Shown here: in pieces, positions 1 to 7,574 of the stretch
How the letters are laid out: every line of letters begins with the position of its first letter
How positions within the stretch are numbered: position 1 is the first letter of the stretch
Origin: Parabacteroides sp. PF5-6
GTDB lineage: Bacteria; Bacteroidota; Bacteroidia; Bacteroidales; Tannerellaceae
NCBI RefSeq assembly: GCF_029504695.1
Contig: NZ_JAQFIN010000007.1
Span: 1 to 64,000 of the forward strand
Reading direction: 5' to 3'
DNA length: 64,000 nucleotides
The notes under the pieces: generated by a model
What the model saw: the letters and a program-made list of their open reading frames with translations, nothing else
What the model was told of the DNA's origin: nothing
The model's database searches: none
Translations under genes and position numbers: made by a program

Positions 1-88
<88 letters not shown>

Positions 89-97
89 TTAAGTAGA

Positions 98-137
98 AGA
101 GCTTGTTTCCGAGAGGGGGCAGGCTCTTTTTGTTTTT
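98..137 (+). terminator. Rho-independent terminator of the rRNA operon
   Basis: AGAGCTTG at 98-105 pairs with CAGGCTCT at 120-127 (one G-U pair), closing a 14-nt loop, and is followed by a T-rich run to 137. It sits directly after the 5S 3' end. Confidence 0.85.
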
Positions 138-140
138 AGA

Positions 141-340
141 AATTCATAGGAATTCATAAGAGCTCATAGGAACTCATAAGAGCTCATAGGAATTCATAGG
201 AGGCTTAGGAATCCTAGGACTCCTAGGAACCCTAGGGAATCCTAGGGATAGGAGGGCGGGCTTGCCTTTCTTATGAGTTCTTATGAGTTCTTATGAGTTC
301 TTATGAGTTCTTATTCTTATGCTCTTATGAGTTCTTAGGA
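141..340. repeat. 10-nt-period micro-repeat array, globally inverted
   Basis: Exact 10-nt register over about 200 nt. The left arm has units such as AATTCATAGG, AGCTCATAGG and AACTCATAAG (141-200), the centre has CCTAGGA-type units (201-250), and the right arm has CTTATGAGTT units (269-340). The right arm is the reverse complement of the left-arm word, so the whole block can fold into one long imperfect hairpin. The same word recurs at 7482-7568. Nothing else is seen between 341 and 498 except AT-rich sequence without a credible reading frame. Confidence 0.85.
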
Positions 341-498
341 TTGGGTTTTTAGTTAGGTTTTGTTGGGGGTTATTAGTAAAAAAAAAGATTTATCGTAAGG
401 CTTTGGATAACATAATATTCCGTTTCGTTGTTATATGAATGAGAGGGGAGCCTAAAGGAGTGAGAGCAATAAAAGCGGTATTTTTACGCTAGTGTATC

Positions 499-661
499 TG
501 TATTAGGCTTTAGGTTGGAGTGAAGGGCTTAAGTTGTATTAGGCTTTAGGTTGGAGTAAAGGGCTTAAGTTGTATTAGGCTTTAGGTTGGAGTGAAGGGC
601 TTAAGTTGTATTAGGCTTTAGGTTGGAGTGAAGGGCTTAAATTGTATTAGGCTTTAGGTTA
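499..661. repeat. 36-nt direct tandem repeat, 4.5 copies, upstream of efflux operon
   Basis: Units begin at 499, 535, 571, 607 and 643 with TGTATTAGGCTTTAGGTTGG and end in AGGGCTTAAGT. Copies differ at one or two positions; the fifth is cut at about 661. The array stops 17 nt before the start codon of the RND adaptor gene at 679, so it lies in the promoter or leader of that operon. Copy number could affect expression (inference). There are no spacers, so it is not a CRISPR. Confidence 0.9.
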
Positions 662-678
662 CAGTAAAAAGATTAAAA

Positions 679-1845
679 ATGGTTACGAGTAAATTTTGGA
701 GAGCAAACCTGTTTGGGCTTGTATGCTTATTGTTGGTCACTGGGTGCAAAAAGAAAGAAGAACCTCAACTTCCGATTGTTGTAGTAGATAAACCGGCAAA
801 AGAGAATGTAGAGATTTACGGTGAGTACGTAGGGCGCATTCGTGCGGCCAGTTATGTAGAGATACATGCCCGGGTGGAAGGGTATCTGGAACGTATGCTT
901 TTCGAAGAAGGAAAGCGTGTCAAGCGGAATGATCCTTTATTCATTATTAATTCGGCACCCTACAAAGCGCGTGTGGAGAAAGCCAAAGCGCAATTGAAAA
1001 AGAATGAAGCACAGGCGGCGAAAGCTAAGCGGGATGTCGAACGTTTGCGTCCGCTTTACGAGCAACATGCTGCCAGCCAGTTGGATCTGGATAATGCAAC
1101 GGCGGAGTTGGAGAATGCCGAAGCCGAGATTGCCATGAGCCGGGCGGATCTGGATCAGGCGCAGTTGGAATTGGGTTATACCACGGTTACTTCCCCGATT
1201 TCCGGTTATATCAGTGAACGTTTAGTCGATATCGGCGCTTTGGTTGGCCCCGGGGTTAATTCGAAGCTGGCTGCTGTGGTTAAGAGTGATACCGTATTGG
1301 TAGATTTCAAGATGACCGCCTTGGACTACCTGCGTGCCGAGCGGCGGAATATCCGTTTTGGCGAGCAGGACACGACGCGTTCCTGGCAACCGACGGTGAC
1401 CGTGACCTTAGCCGACGATACGGAATACCCCTTAAAAGGCTTTGTCGACTTTGCCGACCCGTTGGTCGATCCGCAGAGTGGTACTTTCGGTGTGCGCGCG
1501 GAGTTGGCTAATCCGGATCAGCGTCTGTTGCCCGGGCAGTTCACCCGCGTCAAGTTGTTGCTGGATGTGCGTGAGCGGGCGATAGTCGTTCCCCGCAAAG
1601 CCTTGTCGATAGAGAGTGGCGGTGCTTTTATTTATATTATCCGTCGGGATGATATTGCTGAGAAGCGCTTTGTGCAGACCGGCCCCGAGATCGGGAACAA
1701 TGTCGTGGTCGAGCGTGGTCTGGGTGAAAACGAAAGTGTCGTGATCGAAGGTTACCATAAATTGACGCCGGGCATCAAAGTCCGTCCGGTTCATGCCGGA
1801 GACAAAGAAGCCATCGAACTATTGAAAGAGGAGGATCAGTTATGA
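679..1845 (+). CDS. RND efflux periplasmic adaptor lipoprotein (AcrA/MexA family)
   Basis: Membrane-fusion protein of a tripartite RND efflux pump; it bridges the inner-membrane pump and the outer-membrane channel in the periplasm. The N-terminus is a lipoprotein signal: charged start, hydrophobic stretch, and lipobox VTGC with the lipidated Cys at residue 23. A biotinyl-lipoyl-like half (YVEIHARVEGYL, about 57-68) is followed by a long alpha-helical hairpin rich in Lys, Glu and Ala (about 105-165), the second lipoyl half (TSPISGYIS) and beta-barrel segments. Length (388 aa) is normal for the family. Its stop overlaps the next start (ATGA at 1842-1845), so the two genes are translationally coupled. 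The 36-nt repeat array lies directly upstream. Confidence 0.95.
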   Translation: MVTSKFWRANLFGLVCLLLVTGCKKKEEPQLPIVVVDKPAKENVEIYGEYVGRIRAASYVEIHARVEGYLERMLFEEGKRVKRNDPLFIINSAPYKARVEKAKAQLKKNEAQAAKAKRDVERLRPLYEQHAASQLDLDNATAELENAEAEIAMSRADLDQAQLELGYTTVTSPISGYISERLVDIGALVGPGVNSKLAAVVKSDTVLVDFKMTALDYLRAERRNIRFGEQDTTRSWQPTVTVTLADDTEYPLKGFVDFADPLVDPQSGTFGVRAELANPDQRLLPGQFTRVKLLLDVRERAIVVPRKALSIESGGAFIYIIRRDDIAEKRFVQTGPEIGNNVVVERGLGENESVVIEGYHKLTPGIKVRPVHAGDKEAIELLKEEDQL

Positions 1846-4800
1846 AGCCGGGTTTCTTCATTGACCGTCCGGTCTTCTCGACTGTGCTTTCGATCTTGAT
1901 TGTGGTTGTCGGCATTATCGGATTGGCGCTGTTGCCGATCGATCAGTATCCGCAGATCACTCCCCCGGTGGTCCGGATCAATGCGTCGTATTCGGGTGCC
2001 AGCGCTTTGACGGTATCGCAGGCCGTGGCTACCCCGATCGAGCAGGAGTTGAACGGTACGCCGGGCATGATCTATATGCAAAGCAGCAGTTCCAATTCCG
2101 GAGGATTGAGTATCACGGTTACCTTTGATGTTGCCACCAACCCCGATCTTGCTGCCGTTGAAATACAAAACCGAGTGAAGTTAGCCGAAAACCGCTTGCC
2201 TGCCGAGGTCGTACAGAACGGAATCACCATAGAGAAACAGGCGCCCAGCCAGTTGATGACCCTCAGCTTGATGTCCGACGATCCCAAATTCGACGAGATC
2301 TACCTCAGTAACTTTGCGACAGTGAATGTGTTGGATATCCTGCGCCGTATTCCTGGCGTGGGGCGAATCTCCAATGTCGGTAGCCGTTACTATGGTATGC
2401 AGATCTGGGTCTATCCTGATCGGTTGGCGAATATGGGTTTGACGGTGAAGGACCTGCAGAGTGCCTTGCTCGATCAGAACCGCGAGTCGGCTGCCGGAGA
2501 ATTAGGAAAGCAGCCGGTATTGGATGTCGATATCACCTTGCCGATTACCGCTCCCGGCCGTCTTTCAACGGTTAAGGAGTTTGAAGATATTGTGGTGCGT
2601 GCCAATTCGGATGGGACGGTGGTGCGCTTGCGCGATGTCGCCCGTGTTTCCCTCGAAGCTTCTTCTTATTCTACCGAAAGTGGGATCAACGGGAAGAACG
2701 CCGCGATCCTGGGCATTTATATGTTGCCCGGCGCGAATGCGATGGAAGTGGCGGCCAACGTGAAAGCCGCCATGGAGGAGATCAGCCACAACTTCCCCGA
2801 AGGATTGGAGTACACGATTCCTTTCGACATGACGAAATACATCTCGCAGTCGATCCACGAAGTCTATAAAACGCTGTTCGAAGCTTTATTGTTGGTTATT
2901 CTCGTGGTCTTCCTGTCTCTGCAGAATTGGCGGGCAGCCCTGATTCCGACGATTGCCGTGCCTATTTCTCTGATCGGCACGTTTGGTTTTATGCTGATGA
3001 TGGGCTTCTCGTTGAATATGCTGACTCTGCTGGGCTTGATTCTGGCTATTGGTATTGTGGTGGATGATGCGATAGTGGTGGTGGAGAATGTGGAACGGAT
3101 CATGGAGACCGAGAAGCTACCCGCGCGCGAAGCCACGCATAAGGCCATGCGGGAGTTGACCGGCGCTTTGGTGGCCACTTCGTTGGTGTTGGCTGCCGTG
3201 TTTGTGCCCGTCAGCTTTCTGGGAGGGATTACAGGGCTTCTGTATCGGCAGTTCTCGGTGACGATTGTCGTTTCGGTCCTTCTGTCGACCGTTGTGGCTT
3301 TGACCCTGAGCCCGGCGATGTGTGCGATCCTGTTGAAACCTTCAACCGGGCGCAAGCCTATTGTTTTTGAAAAGATTAACCTCTGGTTAGCCCGCAGCAA
3401 CGGATATTACGTCCGGATCTTACATCAACTGATCGCCCAGCCCCGCCGCGTACTGGCCGGGTTCGGGATGATCCTTGTCTTTATCTTTGTGTTGAACCGG
3501 ATCTTGCCGACCAGCTTTATCCCCGAGGAAGATCAAGGCTTCTTCACGGTCGAACTGGAGATGCCCGAGGGCTCGACCCTGGAACGGACACGTCTGGTGA
3601 CTGATCGGGCGATTGATTTTCTGATGCGTCAGCCGGCAGTTGCCTATGTGCAGAACGTGACCGGGAGCAGCCCGCGTGTCGGTACGTCGCAGGGGCGGGC
3701 GGCACTGACCGTTATCCTCAAACCCTGGGCCGACCGGAAATCTTCGGGCATGAAGGTGGAAGACGTGATGGATGTGGCGCGTAAAGAGTTTTATTACTAT
3801 CCCGAGATCAAAGCGTATGTGAACCGTCCACCCGTCATTCCCGGATTGGGAGAGAGCGGGGGCTTGGAGATGCAGTTGGAAGCCCGGGGCAATGCGACCT
3901 GGCACAACCTGATCAGCGCCCGGGATACTTTCCTTTATTACGCATCGCTGGCTCCTGAATTACAAAGTGTTTCTTCTGCACTGCAATCGGATATCCCGCA
4001 ATTGTATTTCGATGTCGATCGCGACCGGGCGAAAGCTTTGGGTATCCCCCTGTCGGATATATTCTCTACGATGAAAGCTTACCTGGGTTCCGTCTACGTC
4101 AATGATTTCAATATGATGAACCGGATCTACCGTGTCTATATCCAGGCGGAAGCTCCTTACCGGGCTACGCAAGATAATATCGGTTTGTTCTTCGTCCGCG
4201 CTTCGAATGGAACGATGGTTCCCCTGACGGCTTTAGGCAAAACTTCGTATACGACCGGACCGGGAACAATCAAGCGATTCAATATGTTTACCACCGCTTC
4301 GGTCAATGCCATGGCGGCACAAGGATATAGTACGGGCGAAGCGATGAACGCCATGGAACGTATCGCGCGCGAACATCTTCCGGAGAATATCGGCCTGGAG
4401 TGGAGCGGCTTGTCTTATCAGGAGAAGAAGGCGGATGGGCAAACGGGCTTTATCCTGGCTCTGGTGTTTCTTTTTGTTTTTCTGTTTCTGGCGGCGTTGT
4501 ACGAGAGTTGGATCGTGCCGATTGCCGTACTGCTTTCGCTGCCCATTGCGACGCTGGGTGCTTACTTGGGGATCTGGGCGACGGGCTTGGAGAATGATGT
4601 GTATTTCCAGATCGGACTGGTCACTCTGATCGGTCTGGCGGCGAAGAATGCGATTCTGATCGTCGAGTTTGCCAAGATACAGGTCGATGCCGGTATGGAT
4701 GTGACCCGGGCGGCGATTCAGGCGGCTCAGTTACGTTTCCGTCCGATTCTGATGACCTCGTTGGCCTTTATCCTGGGCATGGTGCCGTTGGTGATGGCCA

Positions 4801-6302
4801 GTGGACCGGGATCGGCTTCGCGACATAGCTTGGGAACCGGGGTGTTCTTCGGCATGATCCTGGCTGTTACGGTTGGGATCGTCATGGTTCCTTTCTTTTT
4901 TGTGTTGATCTATAAACTGAAAGGGCGGATACGGCTCAGACCGGTGCGTAAAGAGATCGGCATACTGTTGATCTTGTTGGCTGTTTCCTCTTGTAGTGTC
5001 GGAAAGCGTTATACCCGCCCGGATCTCGGTTTGCCGGCAGAAACCCTCTGGAGTGCCGATAGCGCTTCGGTGGCCGATCTGCCTTGGGAAAGCCTTTATC
5101 CCGATTCCGTTTTGCAAAGCTTGATACATAAAGCGTTGGAAAACAATAAAGATATGTTGATCGCCGCGGCTAAGATCAAAGAGATGGCGGCCGCCAAGCG
5201 CATCTCTTTCGCCAATCAGTTTCCAGAGGTCAATGCCAAACTCAATGCGCAAAAAGAGGAACTGAACTACGGCGGGCATAACGCCAAACCCGATCCGGAA
5301 TACTCCGCCAAGCTCGCCCTCTCGTGGGAATTGGATTTCTTTGGCCGCTTGCGATGGGCCAACGCCGCCGCCCTGGCGCAATATATGCAGACGGTTGAAG
5401 CCCAGCGGGCATTGAAACTGACGCTTGTGGCGGAAGTGGCGACCAAATACTACGAACTGGCGGCGCTCGACCAGGAATTGTCCATCGTCGAACAAACCCT
5501 GGAAGCGCGGCGCGAAGCGGTGCGTTTAGCCAAATTGCGCTACGAAGGAGGACTGACTTCGCAGACTGCTTACAACCAAGCCGAGGTCGAGTTGGCCCGT
5601 ACCGAAACCCTTCTTCCGGCGCTTCAGCGCGATATCGAGATCAAAGAGAACGACCTCTCGCTCTTATTGGGCGAATATAGCCATAAGATCCCCCGCAGCT
5701 ATACGTTGGCGTATGGCTCCTTGCCCGATACCTTGCCGATGGGATTGTCTTCTTCGCTTTTGCAGCGCCGTCCGGATATTCGGGCTGCCGAGCAACAGTT
5801 GCGCGCCGCCAATGCCCGGGTGGGAGTGGCGCAAGCGGAGATGTTTCCCCGCATCAGCCTGACCGGTAACCTGGGTATCGAGAGCGATGAATTGGGTAAT
5901 TTACTGAAAAGCCCCGCTTGGTTCATTGCCGGTGACCTGTTGCAACCGGTTTTTGGCATGGGAAAGAACCGTGCCCGTGTCAAAGCCGCCCAAGCACAGT
6001 ACGAGCAAGAAGTCTATAGCTACCAAAAGACCGTATTGGCCGCCTTCCGGGAGGTCAATAACGCCTTGGTGACCCATCGCAAGATCAAAGAAATCCGCCG
6101 TTCCCGCTCCCGCCTGTTGGATGCCGCCGATACCTATATATACATGGCACAGCTGCAGTATATCAACGGAATCACGAACTATATCGACGTGCTCGACGCC
6201 CAACGTGGCCTCTTCGATGCCCGCATTGGCCTGAACAATGCCGTGCTCGACGAGCAACTCTCCGTGATTTATCTCTACAAGGCACTGGGAGGAGGGTTTT
6301 GA
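1842..6302 (+). CDS. RND efflux pump permease fused to outer-membrane TolC/OprM-like lipoprotein
   Basis: A 1486-aa frame with two complete efflux components. Residues 1 to about 1030 are an HAE1-type RND permease (AcrB/MexB): N-terminal FFIDRPVFS, TM4 proton-relay Asp408-Asp409 in GIVVDDAIVVVENV, and TM10 Lys935 in AAKNAILIVEF. From about 1035 to 1486 it is a NodT/OprM outer-membrane factor: hydrophobic stretch, lipobox-like SSC with Cys1051, then GKRYTRPDLGLP and two helical repeat halves. AcrB ends in the cytoplasm, so the lipoprotein signal could act as a 13th membrane segment and be cut by signal peptidase II, releasing the channel (inference). An in-frame GTG at 4944 could alternatively start the channel by itself. 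A drug-efflux role is the family expectation; the substrate is unknown. Confidence 0.93.
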   Translation: MKPGFFIDRPVFSTVLSILIVVVGIIGLALLPIDQYPQITPPVVRINASYSGASALTVSQAVATPIEQELNGTPGMIYMQSSSSNSGGLSITVTFDVATNPDLAAVEIQNRVKLAENRLPAEVVQNGITIEKQAPSQLMTLSLMSDDPKFDEIYLSNFATVNVLDILRRIPGVGRISNVGSRYYGMQIWVYPDRLANMGLTVKDLQSALLDQNRESAAGELGKQPVLDVDITLPITAPGRLSTVKEFEDIVVRANSDGTVVRLRDVARVSLEASSYSTESGINGKNAAILGIYMLPGANAMEVAANVKAAMEEISHNFPEGLEYTIPFDMTKYISQSIHEVYKTLFEALLLVILVVFLSLQNWRAALIPTIAVPISLIGTFGFMLMMGFSLNMLTLLGLILAIGIVVDDAIVVVENVERIMETEKLPAREATHKAMRELTGALVATSLVLAAVFVPVSFLGGITGLLYRQFSVTIVVSVLLSTVVALTLSPAMCAILLKPSTGRKPIVFEKINLWLARSNGYYVRILHQLIAQPRRVLAGFGMILVFIFVLNRILPTSFIPEEDQGFFTVELEMPEGSTLERTRLVTDRAIDFLMRQPAVAYVQNVTGSSPRVGTSQGRAALTVILKPWADRKSSGMKVEDVMDVARKEFYYYPEIKAYVNRPPVIPGLGESGGLEMQLEARGNATWHNLISARDTFLYYASLAPELQSVSSALQSDIPQLYFDVDRDRAKALGIPLSDIFSTMKAYLGSVYVNDFNMMNRIYRVYIQAEAPYRATQDNIGLFFVRASNGTMVPLTALGKTSYTTGPGTIKRFNMFTTASVNAMAAQGYSTGEAMNAMERIAREHLPENIGLEWSGLSYQEKKADGQTGFILALVFLFVFLFLAALYESWIVPIAVLLSLPIATLGAYLGIWATGLENDVYFQIGLVTLIGLAAKNAILIVEFAKIQVDAGMDVTRAAIQAAQLRFRPILMTSLAFILGMVPLVMASGPGSASRHSLGTGVFFGMILAVTVGIVMVPFFFVLIYKLKGRIRLRPVRKEIGILLILLAVSSCSVGKRYTRPDLGLPAETLWSADSASVADLPWESLYPDSVLQSLIHKALENNKDMLIAAAKIKEMAAAKRISFANQFPEVNAKLNAQKEELNYGGHNAKPDPEYSAKLALSWELDFFGRLRWANAAALAQYMQTVEAQRALKLTLVAEVATKYYELAALDQELSIVEQTLEARREAVRLAKLRYEGGLTSQTAYNQAEVELARTETLLPALQRDIEIKENDLSLLLGEYSHKIPRSYTLAYGSLPDTLPMGLSSSLLQRRPDIRAAEQQLRAANARVGVAQAEMFPRISLTGNLGIESDELGNLLKSPAWFIAGDLLQPVFGMGKNRARVKAAQAQYEQEVYSYQKTVLAAFREVNNALVTHRKIKEIRRSRSRLLDAADTYIYMAQLQYINGITNYIDVLDAQRGLFDARIGLNNAVLDEQLSVIYLYKALGGGF

Positions 6303-6314
6303 CCGGCTTTTTTT

Positions 6315-6429
6315 GTTTAGAGGTACCTCAAAAATAATTTTGAGGTACCTCTAAACGGATTTAGACGTACCTCAAAACAAATTTAGACGTACCTCAAAAA
6401 TGTTTTTGACGTACCTCTAAATTATTTTT
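6315..6429. repeat. 22-nt-period palindromic array (GTACCTC word)
   Basis: The core GTACCTC recurs at 6323, 6345, 6367, 6389 and 6411, exactly 22 nt apart. Between cores are A/T runs that pair with each other (CTCAAAA against TTTTGAG). Half-units of about 11 nt alternate in orientation. The array lies between the efflux operon and metA, and its first hairpin (GAGGTACCTC) could serve as a terminator region. Apart from this array and the metA promoter, 6303-6546 holds nothing recognisable. Confidence 0.85.
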
Positions 6430-6492
6430 CCTGCCGGACTACCCGAAAATCTCCTCATCCCTCATTTTTTACTGCTCACTCTTTTCACTCTC

Positions 6493-6523
6493 TTTGATTC
6501 CTGTTCGGCTTTCACTATCTTTG
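6493..6523 (+). promoter_or_regulatory. Bacteroidota-type promoter for metA
   Basis: TTTG at 6493-6496, a 19-nt spacer, and TATCTTTG at 6516-6523 match the TTTG/TAnnTTTG promoter of Bacteroidota. It lies 23 nt before the metA ATG. Confidence 0.75.
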
Positions 6524-6546
6524 CATGGAATCAAACGCGCACCATT

Positions 6547-7479
6547 ATGCCATTAAATGTACAGGAAAATCTGCCGGCAATCGAACTGCTAAAAGAGGAA
6601 CATATCTTTGTGATGGACTCGCTTCGGGCGGCGACTCAGGATATTCGTCCGTTACGGGTTGTTGTGTTGAACCTGATGCCGTTGAAGATCACGACTGAGA
6701 CCGATCTGATCCGGTTGTTGAGTAACACCCCGCTTCAGGTCGAGATGGAGTTTATGAAGATCAAAGGACATACTTCAAAGAATACACCGATCGAACACAT
6801 GCAGGCGTTCTACAAAAACTTCGAGGATATGGCCGATGACTACTACGATGGCATGATTATCACCGGGGCACCGGTGGAACTGCTGCCTTTCGAAGAAGTG
6901 CATTATTGGGAAGAACTGCAGACGATCTTCAACTGGGCGCGCACGCATGTGACCTCGACGCTCTATATCTGCTGGGCGGCACAGGCGGGGCTTCACCATT
7001 TCTACGGCGTACCCAAGTATGAACTGCCAGCGAAGAAATTCGGGGTCTTCCGTCATACGCTGCGCGAACCTTATGTGCCGATCTTCCGGGGCTTCGACGA
7101 GGAATTCTTCGTGCCCCACAGCCGGCATACGGAGATCCGCCGGGAAGATATCCTCAAAGTGCCCGAACTGAAGTTGCTTGCCGAGAGCGAAGAAGCGGGC
7201 GTGGCGATCGTCATGTCGCGTGGCGGCCGTGAATTCTATGCCACGGGCCATTCCGAATACTCCCCTTACACCTTGAACGACGAGTATATGCGCGACCTGG
7301 CCAAAGGCCTACCCATCCAGGTGCCCAAGAACTACTACCGCAACGACAATCCGGCCGAAGGCCCTGTCGTGCGCTGGCGTGGCCACGCCAATCTCCTGTT
7401 CACCAACTGGCTGAATTACTATGTCTATCAAGAGACGCCGTTCGATCGGGGAGATATACGGTTTTTGAAAGAATTATGA
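6547..7479 (+). CDS. metA: MetA-family homoserine O-acyltransferase, probably acetyl-CoA-specific
   Basis: Activates homoserine for methionine synthesis by O-acylation. The 310-aa protein has the MetA signature: nucleophile Cys142 in [10 protein letters not shown], His235 and Glu237 in ATGHSEY. Residue 111, reported in MetA proteins to decide the acyl donor, is Glu (TGAPVE at 106-111). The Glu form in Bacillus cereus MetA uses acetyl-CoA, while Gly in E. coli MetA gives succinyl-CoA use, so acetylation is predicted here despite the frequent label homoserine O-succinyltransferase. It has its own promoter and appears monocistronic; a 10-nt repeat array follows the stop codon. Confidence 0.95.
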   Translation: MPLNVQENLPAIELLKEEHIFVMDSLRAATQDIRPLRVVVLNLMPLKITTETDLIRLLSNTPLQVEMEFMKIKGHTSKNTPIEHMQAFYKNFEDMADDYYDGMIITGAPVELLPFEEVHYWEELQTIFNWARTHVTSTLYICWAAQAGLHHFYGVPKYELPAKKFGVFRHTLREPYVPIFRGFDEEFFVPHSRHTEIRREDILKVPELKLLAESEEAGVAIVMSRGGREFYATGHSEYSPYTLNDEYMRDLAKGLPIQVPKNYYRNDNPAEGPVVRWRGHANLLFTNWLNYYVYQETPFDRGDIRFLKEL

Positions 7480-7481
7480 AA

Positions 7482-7568
7482 GAATTAGGAACTCATAAGA
7501 GCTCATAAGAGCTCATAAGAATTCCTATGAGCTCCTATGAATTCCTATGAATTCCTAAGATTCCTAAA
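7482..7568. repeat. 10-nt-period micro-repeat array (CTCATAAGAG word)
   Basis: Units AACTCATAAG, AGCTCATAAG (twice), AATTCCTATG, AGCTCCTATG, AATTCCTATG (about 7490-7558) run in exact 10-nt register. The first half (CATAAGAGCT) pairs with the second half (AGCTCCTATG), giving one hairpin. It fills the gap between metA and the U32 gene. The word is the same as that of the array at 141-340. Confidence 0.85.
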
Positions 7569-7574
7569 ACAAAA

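Noticed and set aside
499-661. Possible CRISPR array (36-nt repeat unit)
   Set aside because: The units are contiguous direct repeats without unique spacers, and no cas genes are in the window.
4731-5495. Long open frame (254 codons) antisense to the RND fusion gene
   Set aside because: Shadow frame of a GC-richer gene; no recognisable domain, and no promoter or ribosome site.
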